A DNA stretch of 64,000 nt from Macropodus opercularis (taxonomy: Eukaryota > Chordata > Actinopteri > Anabantiformes > Osphronemidae): the NCBI GenBank assembly GCA_030770545.1, contig CM061106.1, positions 2,382,001 through 2,446,000 of the forward strand, in the 5' to 3' direction. How positions within the stretch are numbered: the first letter of the stretch is position 1; each line of letters opens with the position of its first letter. A model generated the notes under the pieces. That model made no database searches. It was not told the origin of the DNA and saw only the letters and a program-made list of their open reading frames with translations. The translations under genes and the position numbers were made by a program. Positions 41,976 to 52,691 of the stretch are shown in pieces.

Positions 41976-42806
41976 TCAAGCGTCGTGGGGCAGGAACCGG
42001 ACTCCGGATAGGTGCAGCTGTTTCCCCAAGTCTGTTCCCTCCAGAGAACAGGGCGACGGGGCAGGTGCAGCGGTGAGGGACCGCTGACTTTCACCGGTCG
42101 GCGTCTCCACCTTAAGAAGCCGAGGTGCTGGAGTTGGTGCCGCAGGCCGTGGTGCCGACATCAGGCGCCGCGGGGCAGGAACCGGACTCCGGATAGGTGC
42201 AGGGTGGATGAGCCGCTGTTTCCCCGAATCTGTTCTCTCCAGAGAACAGGGCAAAGGGGCAGGTGCAGCGGTGATGAACCGCCGACTTTCACCGGCCGGC
42301 GTCTCCACCTTAAAACGCTGCGGTGCTGGAGCTGGAGTCTGGGACACAAACACTGAACATGACTCGACCCGTGCGCAGTCCGGCGCACGGGGAACAGACA
42401 GGACCACCGAAGGCTGCTTCACCTTCTCCGGTAGCAAATATGACTCATCCTGTGCGCAGGCCGGCGCACAGGGAACAAACAGGATCACCGGGGGTGGCTC
42501 CAACTCCTCCGGGGCAGAACATAACTCATCCTGTGCGCAGTGCGGCGCACAGGGTACAGACAGAATCACCGGAGGTGGCTCTAACTCCTCCTGCTGGCTT
42601 AGAGTCAGGTACAGTTCGTCCAACCCTCTGAAGAGCTCCCTGATCCTGGGGAAACGCCACAACTCAGAGGCCCCAGCCAGAGCGCCCATGGCATCAGTGC
42701 AGGCCTGCGCCCTAGTGAGCCGAGTGGGCCTGCAGTGAGCCAGCTTAACTAGCTGCTTCACCGTGTCCCAAGCCTCAAGGGCTGAATCAAATTCTGCACA
42801 GCTCAT
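41976..42806 (-). CDS. Proline-rich Gag-like ORF of the defective LTR element
   Basis: ATG at 42806 opens 276 codons beginning MSCAEFDSALEAW; the N-terminal 80 residues look helical. The remainder consists of repeated proline-rich units (ELEPPPVIL, PAPAPQRFKVETP, SAPRPAAPTPAPR). A second frame (41979-41548) continues the same repeat type after a shift. I know no function; its position after the leader suggests a Gag-like role. Confidence 0.5.
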   Translation of the reverse strand: MSCAEFDSALEAWDTVKQLVKLAHCRPTRLTRAQACTDAMGALAGASELWRFPRIRELFRGLDELYLTLSQQEELEPPPVILSVPCAPHCAQDELCSAPEELEPPPVILFVPCAPACAQDESYLLPEKVKQPSVVLSVPRAPDCARVESCSVFVSQTPAPAPQRFKVETPAGESRRFITAAPAPLPCSLERTDSGKQRLIHPAPIRSPVPAPRRLMSAPRPAAPTPAPRLLKVETPTGESQRSLTAAPAPSPCSLEGTDLGKQLHLSGVRFLPHDA

Positions 42807-42912
42807 CCTCTTTTGACGAAGTCCACACGAGCACAAACCAGAAAGAAAAACAAGAGCCTAAACAAAACCTGAAATAAGCTGAGTCCGCTTGGTCCGATTG
42901 GTCGGTCCGTAC

Positions 42913-43281
42913 TGTGACAAAGCGGCTGGTGTGGTAGGAGGTGTGGACCCAATTGCAGAACTCAGACGTGATGTAACTTAAGCATATTGACTTTATTGCC
43001 AAACAAACATGACATGACTTGAACTTAACTAAACAAACATGGCTTGACCGATACAAAAACTCACATGACTCGGGGACCACAGACAGCAACACCATCACAT
43101 ACAACGACGACGGACCCACAAGGACAGAAACAAGAGGGCAGGCTTAAATACAGAACTAAACAGGAAATTAAACACAGGTGTAACCACTAATTACTAGGAA
43201 GGAGCACAGAGGGAGAACGTGACGTCACAAGACAGACCGAAAACCTGGAGCCCTCAGAGTGCTGAGGGCTGGATTGCAACA
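42913..43281 (-). repeat. LTR of the defective element
   Basis: On the minus strand it begins TGTTGCAATCC, carries a perfect palindrome GCCCTCAG-AGTG-CTGAGGGC (43250-43269) near its head and a TATTTAAG box, and ends TTTGTCACA before the leader. Confidence 0.55.
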
Positions 43282-43423
43282 CACATGCATTTCAAACATT
43301 GCTCACAATTTCAAAGAAGAAAGAGTTAAGAAATCGAATGAAATGTTTCTAAAACAAAAAAGGAACTTTGAAATACACCAAAAGATGTATTTGTCTATAT
43401 ATATATGTACAGCTCACAACTGC

Positions 43424-43762
43424 TATAGTGGCCAAGCCTAAACTCAAAGCCACTGAGGTGCTGCTAAACAGGAAACTGTAGTTGACGCGCTTTTGTTTGA
43501 ATATATGACAGTCCACCTTATTTCTCAGTTGAAATGACTTATTTTATTCTCAGAAGTTGAGTTGAGTTGAGCGTAGCGTAGCGTAGCGTAGCGCAGCGTA
43601 GCGCAGCGTAGCGGTCCAAAACTGTTTGTCCTCCGTGTAGCAACACCTGGTTGCCGGTTAATGGTTCCCACCTTTATAGTGTATCACCAATTACCAACAC
43701 CGACCCCTAGTGGATTCAAAGGTTAATTACAATACACACAAACAACTCAAATGGCTCCTACA
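43424..43762 (-). repeat. 3' LTR of BEL element
   Basis: Minus strand begins TGTAGGAGCCATTTGAG and ends GGCTTGGCCACTATA. It contains a GCGTA-type pentamer array (43573-43612) that differs in length and pattern from the other LTR. Confidence 0.85.
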
Positions 43763-43863
43763 CACCGGCCCCTAATTGTTTGGCTACTGAAAAACAATTC
43801 CTATTACACAAAATTAAGGAGCCATAATTGAAATATTACAATGCAATATGACGTAATACTTAG

Positions 43864-46800
43864 CTAAACAGCTGCCTCATGCAGTAAGCAAAGTTTAGTC
43901 ACAGGTCTATCAATTACATTAGTCTTTGTATGTAAACGCACAGACCGAACAAGTCCTTTCTTATCCTTGAAGACGTCTAAGATTCTTCCAAGTGGCCAGG
44001 ACCCCCGCGGCGCGGTAGCGTCCATTATGATCACTATGTCACCAGGCTTAAGATTTCTTCTCTTTTGGTTCCATTTTTGTCTTTCCTGTAATAAAGGTAA
44101 GTACTCACGTACCCATCGTTTCCAAAAAAGATCAGCAATGTACTGCACCTGCCTCCATCTTCTCTTTACATAGAAATCGTGTGGCTCGAACAATCCAGGT
44201 GGTAAGGCTGGCCTTCCTTTCATAAGGAGAATATGATTGGGAGTAAGTGGTTCCAGGTCATTTGGATCATCAGACAGTTGTGTGAGAGGTCGATCATTTA
44301 AAATAGCTTCCACTTCACACATAACTGTACGAAGTCTGTCATCATCTAGTTTCTGTTGTTGAAGAACTGAACCGAGAATCTTTCTTACCATGCGGATTAA
44401 ACGTTCCCAGACACCACCATGATGAGACCCAGCGGGAGGATTGAAAATCCACCTGACACCTTCCCTTTGCAAAGCTCCTAGAATTTGTCTATGATTCAGG
44501 GATGCAAGAGCTTCCCTTAGCTCTCTCTCTGCTCCTACAAAATTGGTGCCATTGTCTGAATAAATGCAATCCACTTGGCCTCTCCTGCAGATGAAGCGTC
44601 TCAAAGCATTAATACATGCGTCTGTATCTAAAGAGTCTGCTACTTCTAAATGGACTGCCCTGCTTGCCAGACAGGTAAATATAACCCCGTAGCGCTTTGC
44701 AGTGCCACGTCCCCTCTTTACTTCGATAGGTCCAAAATAATCAACACCAGTGTTGGTAAATGGAGGGAGATCAGGAAGTATCCTTTCCTTTGGCAAATCC
44801 GACATCTTTTGCTCTCCCATTCTTCCATTGTAACGTCTACAGAAGCCACATTCAGTTATTATTTTCCTCACTGCTGAGTTGGCATTTGTGATCCAGTACT
44901 TTCTTCTCAGAGTGGAAAGTGTGTGATTTCGACCACTATGACCAAGATGTTGGTGAATGTGCTTCAAGATGAGAGAAGATACATGTTGATGCTTGGAGAG
45001 TATCAGTGGGTGTTTGCTTTCTTCTGGCAAAGAACCTCTTATCAGCCTTCCTCCCACTCTCAGGAGTCCATCATCCAAGTAAGGATCCAACCTGTAAATG
45101 ACACTCTGTCTGCTCACTGTAGATCTTCCAGATGACAATGCAGCGATTTCCTTCTGAAATTGCTGCTGCTGACAGTAGCGAACAATAGCCAGTTCTGCCT
45201 CCAACAGATCGTCTACAGACAGGGCTGGCGTTTCTAAAACGACTGTACTTCTTTGTGTGGTTTGCTGTGAATCAGAGTTATCCAGTGTCTGATCATCAGC
45301 TTCAGAAGTCTTCATCTCCCCTTTCCTCAGACTCTTCTCCAATAGAATCTTTTTCAGCTTAAGGAGCCATGCAACAGCTATCTTGAGTCTCATCCAATCT
45401 GAGAAGTAAGATATTAGCCGTCCAGTGGCATCAAGGGAGTCTTTTACATTAATCATATTTACCACTGCTTCTCTCTTGACCTCCGGGTCATCCGCTTCAC
45501 TCATAGCCTCCACTGGGTTTGCTGGCCAGTCCCTTTCTGGCTTCCACAGAAAGTCTGGACCATTAAGCCACCTGTTGCTAAGTATAAAGTCTCCAATATT
45601 TGCACCTCTGGATGCAACATCCGCCGGGTTATCTTTAGAACACACATACCGCCATTGTGAAGTTCTTGTTGCTCCTCTGATTGTTGACACCCTGTTAGAC
45701 ACAAAGGTATGAAAACGCTTGTCCTCATTGTTTATGTATTTTAACACAGAGGTACTATCAGTCCAAAAGACTGACTCTTGTAGCTGAAGCTGCAATTCTG
45801 CCTTAAGCATGAGGTCAACCTTAACAGCCAGCACAGCAGCTGTCAGCTCTAAGCGAGGAATGGTGATAGTCTTTAATGGCGTAACTCTGGCTTTGCCTAA
45901 CAAGAATGCAATGTGGACATCAGCTTGGCCATTCTGTATCCTCAGGTATGTGACTGTTCCATATCCAGTTTCGCTGGCATCTGAAAAATGATGCAGCTGC
46001 ATATGCATAAGGCGTCCAAACTCCTTAGGCTTAATGCATCTTTCAACCTTAAATGCAGCCAACATGTCTAAGTCCTTTAACCACCGGGTCCACTGATGCA
46101 TGATGTCATGAGGTATGGTCTCATCCCAACCTAGGTTTCTTCTACATAATTCTTGCAGCATGATTTTAGCAGGTAGTACAATTGGTGCAAGAAACCCAAG
46201 AGGATCGTACACTGAGCTGGATACTGACAACAATCCGCGCCTGGTGTGAGGCCGCGGACTGAGCTCCATTTTAAACTTGAATGAATCAGTCTTGATACAC
46301 CACTGCAATCCAAGAGCTCTCTCAACAGGAAGCTTGTCCCGATCAAGATCAAGCTCCTTTAGATCTTTAGCTCTAGCTTCATCTGGAATACTTTGCAACA
46401 CGATCCTACTGTTGCTTGTCCATTTTGTCAGGGTAAAGCCTCCTTTCTGACAAAGAGCGGTAAGATTTTTGACCATAAGAACAGCTTCTTTTTCAGAGCC
46501 TATGCTCTTTAGACAATCATCAACGTAGAAGTTCTCCTGGACTGTTTGAGCAACCTCTGATGGAAAGTCAGGCTGATTGTCCTCTGCTGTTTTTCTTAGT
46601 GCAAAGCTTGCACAACTCGGGGAAGAGACAGCACCAAACAAGTGAACAGTCATTCGATATTGGGCCACCTCTTTGGACAAATCTCCCTCAGGCCACCACA
46701 CAAAGCGAAGGAAATCTCTGTCTTCTTTTGCCACTTTCACCTGGTGGAACATTGCTTGTATGTCTCCCATAACTGCCACAGATCCTTGTCTGAATCTAAG

Positions 46801-47363
46801 TAAGACTCCAAGCAACGTACTGGTGAGGTTGGGACCTTGCAAAAGCTGTTGATTTAACGAGGTTCCTTTGTATGCTGCTCCACAGTCAAACACCACACGT
46901 AGAGTCTTCTTTCTAGGATGATACACTCCATGATGAGGAATATACCACATTTTGCCAGATTCACAGCTCAGCTGCTGTGAAGATACCTTTTCTGCATAGC
47001 CTTTCTTAATGACATCATTAAGACATGCAGCATACTCCTGATAATACCGTTCATTGTTGAGGAACTTTCTTTTCAAGCCAAGTAACCTTTGCTTTGCCAC
47101 TGAAAAGTTGTTCGGCAGAGATATGTTACTTCGTTTAAAGGGCAGTTTCAAACAATAGTGGCCATCTTTAAGTGTAGCAGAAGCTTTTACAATTTCCATG
47201 AATTTGACATCTTCTACTGACATCCCCTTTTCCTCAGTGGTTCTCTCATTGAAGTCATGGTTGTACTGATTAATCAACATTTCCTCCAGTCTACTCACTG
47301 AAATCCTGTTAACAATTGCCGAAGGACACAGCCTTTCCAAGGTGCTGTCATCTCCTACCAAAG
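43864..47363 (-). CDS. BEL pol: RT, RNase H, integrase
   Basis: An open frame of about 1165 codons that begins directly at the insertion junction and therefore lacks its natural start. In order: the segment before RT (VNRISVSRLEEMLINQYN), RT with motif A GDIQAMFHQVKV and the catalytic FYVDD, RNase H with HHFSDASETGYG and WTDSTSVLKYI, the integrase zinc part H-H-C-C (HLGHSG ... CGFC), the integrase core with NTGVDYFGP, YSDNGTNF and GGVWERLIR, and a C-terminal DUF5641-type region. All key acidic residues are present. The enzyme part looks undamaged, but without protease and complete gag the copy cannot act alone. Confidence 0.9.
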
Positions 47364-47998
47364 TGTCACGATCGGCAGCCTTGCCGATCGGACCCTCACT
47401 GGGTGAAACTCCACCCAGCGGAGATGCTCACCACACCCCCATCATTAGCACCATCCTGTCTGATTACCTGCACCTGGTCCCCTATCTACCTTCTTAAGCC
47501 CGTTCCTCAGTTTCCTCCCTGTCAGTTCGTCAAGTGTCATCCCTGGACTCGAGACCTCGGACTCTGCCGGTTCCCGACCCCGACCCCGACCACGACTCAC
47601 GACTCACGACTCACGATCGTCATACCCGGACGCCGGACCACGAATCCTGACCGTTTCCCCGACCACGACTTCCGTGAGTGTTTTTTCCTGCAACTCGTCA
47701 GCCGGTTCGGTTCGCCCTTGGTTTCCCTCTGTTGAACGTTTTGTTGCCAGCGCGGAGTCTAAAGGAAGATCCGCACCAGGGACTACTTTACCGCGCCCCC
47801 GATGCGCTGCTTGTTTGTTTATTCTCTCTGAATTCACTGGCCGGGCCGGCGCGCCTTACGTTTAACCCCGCACTCACGTCCGCCTGGACTTTGCTATTTT
47901 GTGCTGTCACACAATAAACTCGCTCCAAATTAACATCACTGTGTCAGTTCAGCCTGTTCCATCCCTCTCAGTCACACCTGGTATTCACATTCGTGACA
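47364..47998 (+). repeat. LTR of the inserted element
   Basis: Begins TGTCACGATCGG and ends CATTCGTGACA, so its ends are inverted copies. A palindrome CGATCGGC/GCCGATCG lies at 47369-47390, and AATAAA occurs near the 3' end at about 47912. Confidence 0.65.
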
Positions 47999-48015
47999 GT
48001 ACGAACTGACCAACA

Positions 48016-51000
48016 ATGGAACCCGCTGAATCTGTCCACACCCCTGATCTTGACCAAGTCATCCAGACCCTCTTCAAGCTCCTCGACTCCATCCCTGACA
48101 TCCTGGACTCCCCGACCCGCATATCCACACTAAACTGGGTTACGAATTGCTACTCGGCTTATCCGGGGTTGAAGTCTCATCAGAAGTTCCCTGAGCTTCT
48201 GACCAGACAGGTCAGGCTCAGGAAGAGGGAGACACCTCTTCCACAGCCTGCATCCACGCCTCGTCCACAGCCTGCATCCACGCCTCGTCCACAGCCTGCA
48301 TCCACGCCTCGTCCACAGCCTGCATCCACGCCTCGTCCACAGCCTGCATCCACGCCTCGTCCACAGCCGGCATCCACGCCTCGTCCACAGCCGGCATCCA
48401 CGCCTCGTCCACAGCCGGCATCCACGCCTCGTCCACAGCCGGCATCCACGCCTCGTCCACAGCCGGCATCCACGCCTCGTCCACAGCCGGCATCCACGCC
48501 TCGTCCACAGCCAGCGCACCGGGCTGTGTTATCTGGTCCCGACCAAAGCACTACCCCCGGCACCACAGACCTTCTCACAGGTCTCATGAGGTTCGAGCCT
48601 GCCCTTACACCAGAGCTCGCTCCTCGCCTCTCTCCCTCGGAGGCTCGTGACATTTGGAAGGAGTTGAAGCGCCAGGGGGACCCCCTTTTCTCGACACCAG
48701 TGTCCGCCACCTCACGCCAGACCAACTCCACGAACCCTGGACCCCGGAACCTGTCTTTCGCCCATTGCCTCACTGTCCCCGAACCGCTGTCTAGGCAGGA
48801 GGAGCCAACCATACAGTCAGTCCCGCGGGGGTCGCTGCCCCAGTTTGTGGCCTACTGGGCCACCCTTCGTGCTCGTGCTCAGGCAGAGCTCACCACCACT
48901 TCCAACCAGACGGACTTGAGCCCGATCCCACACTATGCAGATTCGGGCTCCATCGATCCTCGCCGTCCTAACCATCCAGCTCCCCCCGTACGTCTCGCCA
49001 GGTCTGCCGCCCATGCTCTACGCCTCGCAGAACCTGCCGTCCATGCTCCACGCCACACAGAACCTGTTTTCCATACTCCACGCCACCAAGCGCCTGCAGC
49101 TCCTGTTCCACGCCAGCCTGAGCCTGCTTCTCATGCTGTTCCACGCCAGCCTGAGCCTGCTTCTCATGCTGTTCCACGCCAGCCTGAGCCTGCTTCTCAT
49201 GCTGTTCCACGCCAGCCAGAGCCCGCTTCTCATGCTGTTCCACGCCAGCCAGAGCCCGCTTCTCATGCTGTTCCACGCCAGCCAGAGCCCGCTTCTCATG
49301 CTGTTCCACGCCAGCCAGAGCCCGCTTCTCATGCTGTTCCACGCCAGCCAGAGCCCGCTTCTCATGCTGTTCCACGCCAGCCAGAGCCCGCTTCTCATGC
49401 TGTTCCACGCCAGCCAGAGCCCGCTTCTCATGCTGTTCCACGCCAGCCAGAGCCCGCTTCTCATGCTGTTCCACGCCAGCCAGAGCCCGCTTCTCATGCT
49501 GTTCCACGCCAGCCAGAGCCCGCTTCTCATGCTGTTCCACGCCAGCCAGAGCCCGCTTCTCATGCTGTTCCACGCCAGCCAGAGCCCGCTTCTCATGCTG
49601 TTCCACGCCACCCTGAACCCTCTTCTCATGCTCCAAGCCACGCCGAGCCTGTCGCTCACGCTCTCTTTCACCCAGCCCCAGGCCAGGCCACTCCATGCTG
49701 GACCGCTCCTGAACTGGCCCCTGGTCCTGTGTTTCCCCGGGCTGTTACCAACCCTCGCCGTAGGGAGCGGAGGAGGGTGGTGGACCAGTGGAGAGTATCC
49801 TGGAGCGACGCATGCTTCCCCAGGCCCCTTCAGTGGGTAAAGATGGAGGACGCTCTCGCCATGCTCACCGCCGACGACCGAGGAGAGGTTCCAGTGCCCC
49901 CACGCCATGCTGACTCTGACCACGTTGCTCCACGCCATGCTGACTCTGACCACGTTGCTCCACGCCATGCTGACTCTGACCACGTTGCTCCACGCCATGC
50001 TGACTCTGACCACGCAGCCTCACGCCAAGCCGACTCTGACCACGCAGCCTCACGCCAAGCCGACTCTGACCACGCAGCCTCACGCCAAGCCGACTCTGAC
50101 CACGCAGCCTCACGCCACGCCGACTCTGACCACGCAGCCTCACGCCACGCCGACTCTGACCACGCAGCCTCACGCCACGCCGACTCTGACCACGCAGCCT
50201 CACGCCACGCCGACTCTGACCACGCAGCCTCACGCCTCCCAGACCATGCAGCTCCACGCCGCAGACGCCGGCCGCCCAGGCCGTCGCACTACCACTGCGG
50301 CCACAGACGCCGGCCGCCCTGGCCGTCGCACTACCACTGCGGCCACAGACGCCGGCCGCCCAGGCCGTCGCACTACCACTGCGGCCACAGACGCCGGCCG
50401 CCCAGGCCCCTCCGTCACCGCAACCACCGGCGACACAGACCACCCTGGGTTCTGCGCCGCCGCAGCCACCGTCGACGTCGACCACCCAGGCTCCCACACC
50501 ACGAGTTTTTCTGCCTCCAGCGCTTCCCGACCATGTTTTGTCCCTGCCATGTGTGGCCCGCGGGAGGGGCCGTTCACTGTCCTCGCCATGTTCCACGGGT
50601 GTCCTGGTGTTGTGCGGCCTGGAGGGTCCACACAGGCTCCTGTCCCTGTTTCCAGCGGTCTCAAGGGGGGTCCGTTCTTGTCCTCGCCATGTTCCACGTG
50701 TCCCTGTTTCTGCCGACCCCAGGAGGGGTTCGCTTTCTGTTCCCGGCTTTGGCGACCCCAGGAGGGGCCGTCAGTCTTCTGTTCCTGTGCCGGCGACCCC
50801 AGGAGGGGCCGTCCGTCTTTTGGTTCCGGGGCCGTCCGTCTTCTGTTCCTGGCTTTGACGACCCCGGGAGGGGCTCGTCTTCTGTTCCTGTCTTCGTGTC
50901 GTTCCAGGTGTCCTGGTATTGTGCGGTCTGGAGGGCTCACACAGGTTCCTGGCTCTGGCGATCCCAGGAGGGGTCGTTCGCCCTCTGTTCCTGGCTCTGG

Positions 51001-51552
51001 CGACCCCAGGAGGGGTCGTTCGCCTTCCGTTCCCGGCTTTGGCGACCCCAGGAGGGGTCGTTCGCCTTCTGGTTCTGGCGACCCCAGGAGGGGTCCGCCT
51101 TCTGGTTCTGGCGACCCCAGGAGGGGTCCGCCTTCTGGTTCTGGCGACCCCAGGAGGGGTCCGCCTTCTGGTTCTGGCGACCCCAGGAGGGGTCCGCCTT
51201 CTCGTTCCCGGCTCTGGCGACCCCAGGAGGGGTCCGCCTTCTCGTTCCCGGCTCTGGCGACCCCAGGAGGGGTCCGCCTTCTCGTTCCCGGCTCTGGCGA
51301 CCTCAGGAGGGCTCCGCCTTCTCGTCCTTTGGTTCCGGCGACCCCAGGAGGGGTCCGCTTTCTGTTCCTGGTTCCGGCGACCCCAGGAGGGGTCCGGCTT
51401 CTGTCCCTGATTCGGCGACTCCAGGAGGGGTCGTCCGCTTTCTGCTCCAACGACTCCTGTTTCTGGCTCCGGCAACCCAATGGGGGAAGGACCGTGTTGT
51501 TTGTTTATGCACTAGTTCCCTTGGCTGCCCCCTTGTGAACTGCTCCAGGTAA
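48016..51552 (+). CDS. 1178-codon ORF built from minisatellite arrays
   Basis: ATG at 48016 follows the leader. Residues 1-75 form a non-repetitive, probably helical segment (VIQTLFKLLDSIPDILDS). Then come five different tandem arrays: QPASTPRP (24-base unit, 11 copies, 48244-48507), VPRQPEPASHA (33 bases, about 15 copies), DSDHxAxRxA (30 bases, 11 copies, about 49903-50232), RRPPRPSHYHCGH (42 bases, over three copies) and WRPQEGSAF-like units (about 33 bases, many copies, about 50730-51420). Short unique parts separate them, for example FPELLTRQVRLRKRE before the first array. The last codons (from about 51520) lie in BEL sequence on the other strand. The position suggests a Gag-like protein; no known domain is visible and the function is unknown. 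Confidence 0.55.
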   Translation: MEPAESVHTPDLDQVIQTLFKLLDSIPDILDSPTRISTLNWVTNCYSAYPGLKSHQKFPELLTRQVRLRKRETPLPQPASTPRPQPASTPRPQPASTPRPQPASTPRPQPASTPRPQPASTPRPQPASTPRPQPASTPRPQPASTPRPQPASTPRPQPASTPRPQPAHRAVLSGPDQSTTPGTTDLLTGLMRFEPALTPELAPRLSPSEARDIWKELKRQGDPLFSTPVSATSRQTNSTNPGPRNLSFAHCLTVPEPLSRQEEPTIQSVPRGSLPQFVAYWATLRARAQAELTTTSNQTDLSPIPHYADSGSIDPRRPNHPAPPVRLARSAAHALRLAEPAVHAPRHTEPVFHTPRHQAPAAPVPRQPEPASHAVPRQPEPASHAVPRQPEPASHAVPRQPEPASHAVPRQPEPASHAVPRQPEPASHAVPRQPEPASHAVPRQPEPASHAVPRQPEPASHAVPRQPEPASHAVPRQPEPASHAVPRQPEPASHAVPRQPEPASHAVPRQPEPASHAVPRQPEPASHAVPRHPEPSSHAPSHAEPVAHALFHPAPGQATPCWTAPELAPGPVFPRAVTNPRRRERRRVVDQWRVSWSDACFPRPLQWVKMEDALAMLTADDRGEVPVPPRHADSDHVAPRHADSDHVAPRHADSDHVAPRHADSDHAASRQADSDHAASRQADSDHAASRQADSDHAASRHADSDHAASRHADSDHAASRHADSDHAASRHADSDHAASRLPDHAAPRRRRRPPRPSHYHCGHRRRPPWPSHYHCGHRRRPPRPSHYHCGHRRRPPRPLRHRNHRRHRPPWVLRRRSHRRRRPPRLPHHEFFCLQRFPTMFCPCHVWPAGGAVHCPRHVPRVSWCCAAWRVHTGSCPCFQRSQGGSVLVLAMFHVSLFLPTPGGVRFLFPALATPGGAVSLLFLCRRPQEGPSVFWFRGRPSSVPGFDDPGRGSSSVPVFVSFQVSWYCAVWRAHTGSWLWRSQEGSFALCSWLWRPQEGSFAFRSRLWRPQEGSFAFWFWRPQEGSAFWFWRPQEGSAFWFWRPQEGSAFWFWRPQEGSAFSFPALATPGGVRLLVPGSGDPRRGPPSRSRLWRPQEGSAFSSFGSGDPRRGPLSVPGSGDPRRGPASVPDSATPGGVVRFLLQRLLFLAPATQWGKDRVVCLCTSSLGCPLVNCSR
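48244..48507 (+). repeat. 24-bp minisatellite, 11 copies
   Basis: Unit CAGCCTGCATCCACGCCTCG plus TCCA. The first five copies have CCTGCA and the later ones CCGGCA, showing block-wise spread of a variant. Confidence 0.9.
49108..49605 (+). repeat. 33-bp minisatellite, about 15 copies
   Basis: The unit encodes PRQPEPASHAV. The first three copies read CAGCCTGAGCCTGCT and the rest CAGCCAGAGCCCGCT; the latter are almost identical to each other. Confidence 0.9.
49903..50232 (+). repeat. 30-bp minisatellite, 11 copies
   Basis: The unit CACGCCATGCTGACTCTGAC plus 10 bases occurs in three variant blocks (GTTGCTC, then CAAGCC, then CACGCC forms). Confidence 0.9.
50262..50415 (+). repeat. 42-bp minisatellite, over 3 copies
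   Basis: The unit contains GCCGTCGCACTACCACTGCG and encodes SHYHCGH with RRRPP. Confidence 0.85.
50730..51420 (+). repeat. GGCGACCCCAGGAGGGG repeat array
   Basis: An irregular array in which GGCGACCCCAGGAGGGGTCC recurs at 33-base or longer steps. It is the most degenerate of the five arrays. Confidence 0.85.
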
Positions 51553-51590
51553 TACAAGCAATCACACTTATTTGCCTTTTTCTCTACTCA

Positions 51591-52691
51591 TTGCTCAAAT
51601 GCTTTTATAAAGGAGTTATATTGAAGTGGATCCCCATCAAATACAGGAATGTCTCTTGGAGGTAATGAACATAACTGTTGCTGTTGAACCAGGGCAGCTG
51701 TTATTTCATTTTGTCTGTGCATTATGGTGAAGATTTCTGCAAATTGTCCTCCGTTGGTTAGCTGTGCATCAGGTATGGAAGATTCCAAACGTTGTGCTTG
51801 AGCATCTACTTGGGGTGGTGGTTTAGCTGATGGTAGTACACTTTCCATATTTTGTTGTGTTGAAGACCTTGAAATCACAGGCTTGAACTCCTTCACCTCA
51901 AGTGTCTTTGAAACGGCAGTCCTTCCTGCTTCCCTCTCCAGATAAGAATTCATTCCATCAGAATATGCTTTGGAAGCACTCCTGGCATCCGAAGCCTGTA
52001 GGACTGCTAATTTAGCAGTGGACGCAGCTAGCATTGCCTCCAGCTCCAGCTGTTCCTTTCTGGCTTTAAGCTGCTGCTCCTGTTCCTCCAATGCATGTTT
52101 CTCTTTTAAAACTGCAACACGAGCAATTAGTGCAGCTCTGTCTGCCTCTGCTTTGATTCTGACAGAAGAGGTGGTGCTAGATCTTCCACTGCGCAGACTT
52201 TTCTGACTTGAGCGTCTGCTTCCAACATTAGAAACACTGTCCTCTGGATTAATATGATCACCATCATTATCAATATCAACACATAAGTCATGTTCAGCAC
52301 AGGAGACCCATCTTTTTACATCAAAAACAAACTCATCATAGAACAACATTTTTGCTTTAAACCAAGTGGCATGTTTTTCCTTTTCCCCATCAGGTAAAAC
52401 ACTCATTAATGAATCATGAGCACCTTTTGCTTCATCGCACAAAATAACAAAAGCACCAAAAGCATCTTGTACCTTTCCTTTTTCTTTTGTGTCCATGAGA
52501 CCTTGTATTTGCTTTCTTAGGTCATTAGCCTTATTTAGCTTAGCTTTTCTGACAGTCTGTAGCTTATCCAGCTTTTCAGCAAATGCTTTAGCAGTTAATT
52601 TCACAGTACGCTTTTCTTTTAACGTGCCTCCATTGTCACCGTTTGGTTGCGCAGCAGCCTCAGCCTGGTCCACAGCTTCACATGCGTCCAT
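51591..52691 (-). CDS. BEL gag, N-terminal part
   Basis: ATG at 52691 opens 367 codons. A basic helical start (VKLTAKAFAEKLDKLQTVRK) is followed by coiled coil (residues about 190-240) and, near the end, the DUF1759-type entry PVFDGDPLQYNSFIKAFEQ. TGA at 51588-51590 interrupts it: the same frame continues with CLYYLEQFTRGQPRELV before meeting the inserted element near 51520. Gag is therefore both stopped and cut. Confidence 0.85.

Larger units (their letters stand above)
41548..43281 (-). mobile_element. Defective LTR element with proline-rich ORF
   Basis: The LTR at 43281-42913 is followed by a leader GTACGGACCGACCAA and an ORF. The related element at 47364 has the same layout with leader GTACGAACTGACCAA. 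No pol and no second LTR are visible, so it is a truncated non-autonomous gypsy-like element. Confidence 0.6.
47364..51520 (+). mobile_element. Gypsy-like non-autonomous LTR element inside BEL
   Basis: Starts with an LTR (47364-47998), then leader GTACGAACTGACCAACA and a long ORF at 48016. There is no pol and no 3' LTR: near 51520 the sequence passes straight into BEL gag. It is thus truncated at the right end, or the locus was rearranged after insertion. The right boundary is approximate. Confidence 0.65.

Noticed and set aside
43258..43441. Short frame of 60 codons at the BEL border
   Set aside because: It spans the target duplication and the LTR edge and has no domain.
48244..49605. Regular direct repeats resembling a CRISPR array
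   Set aside because: Units are directly adjacent without unique spacers, lie in a coding frame and are in a vertebrate genome; they are minisatellites.
48180..51480. Long open frames on the minus strand (for example 48812-48180, 50013-49018, 51480-50230)
   Set aside because: They are mirror images of minisatellite units whose length is a multiple of three; they lack a start context and any domain.
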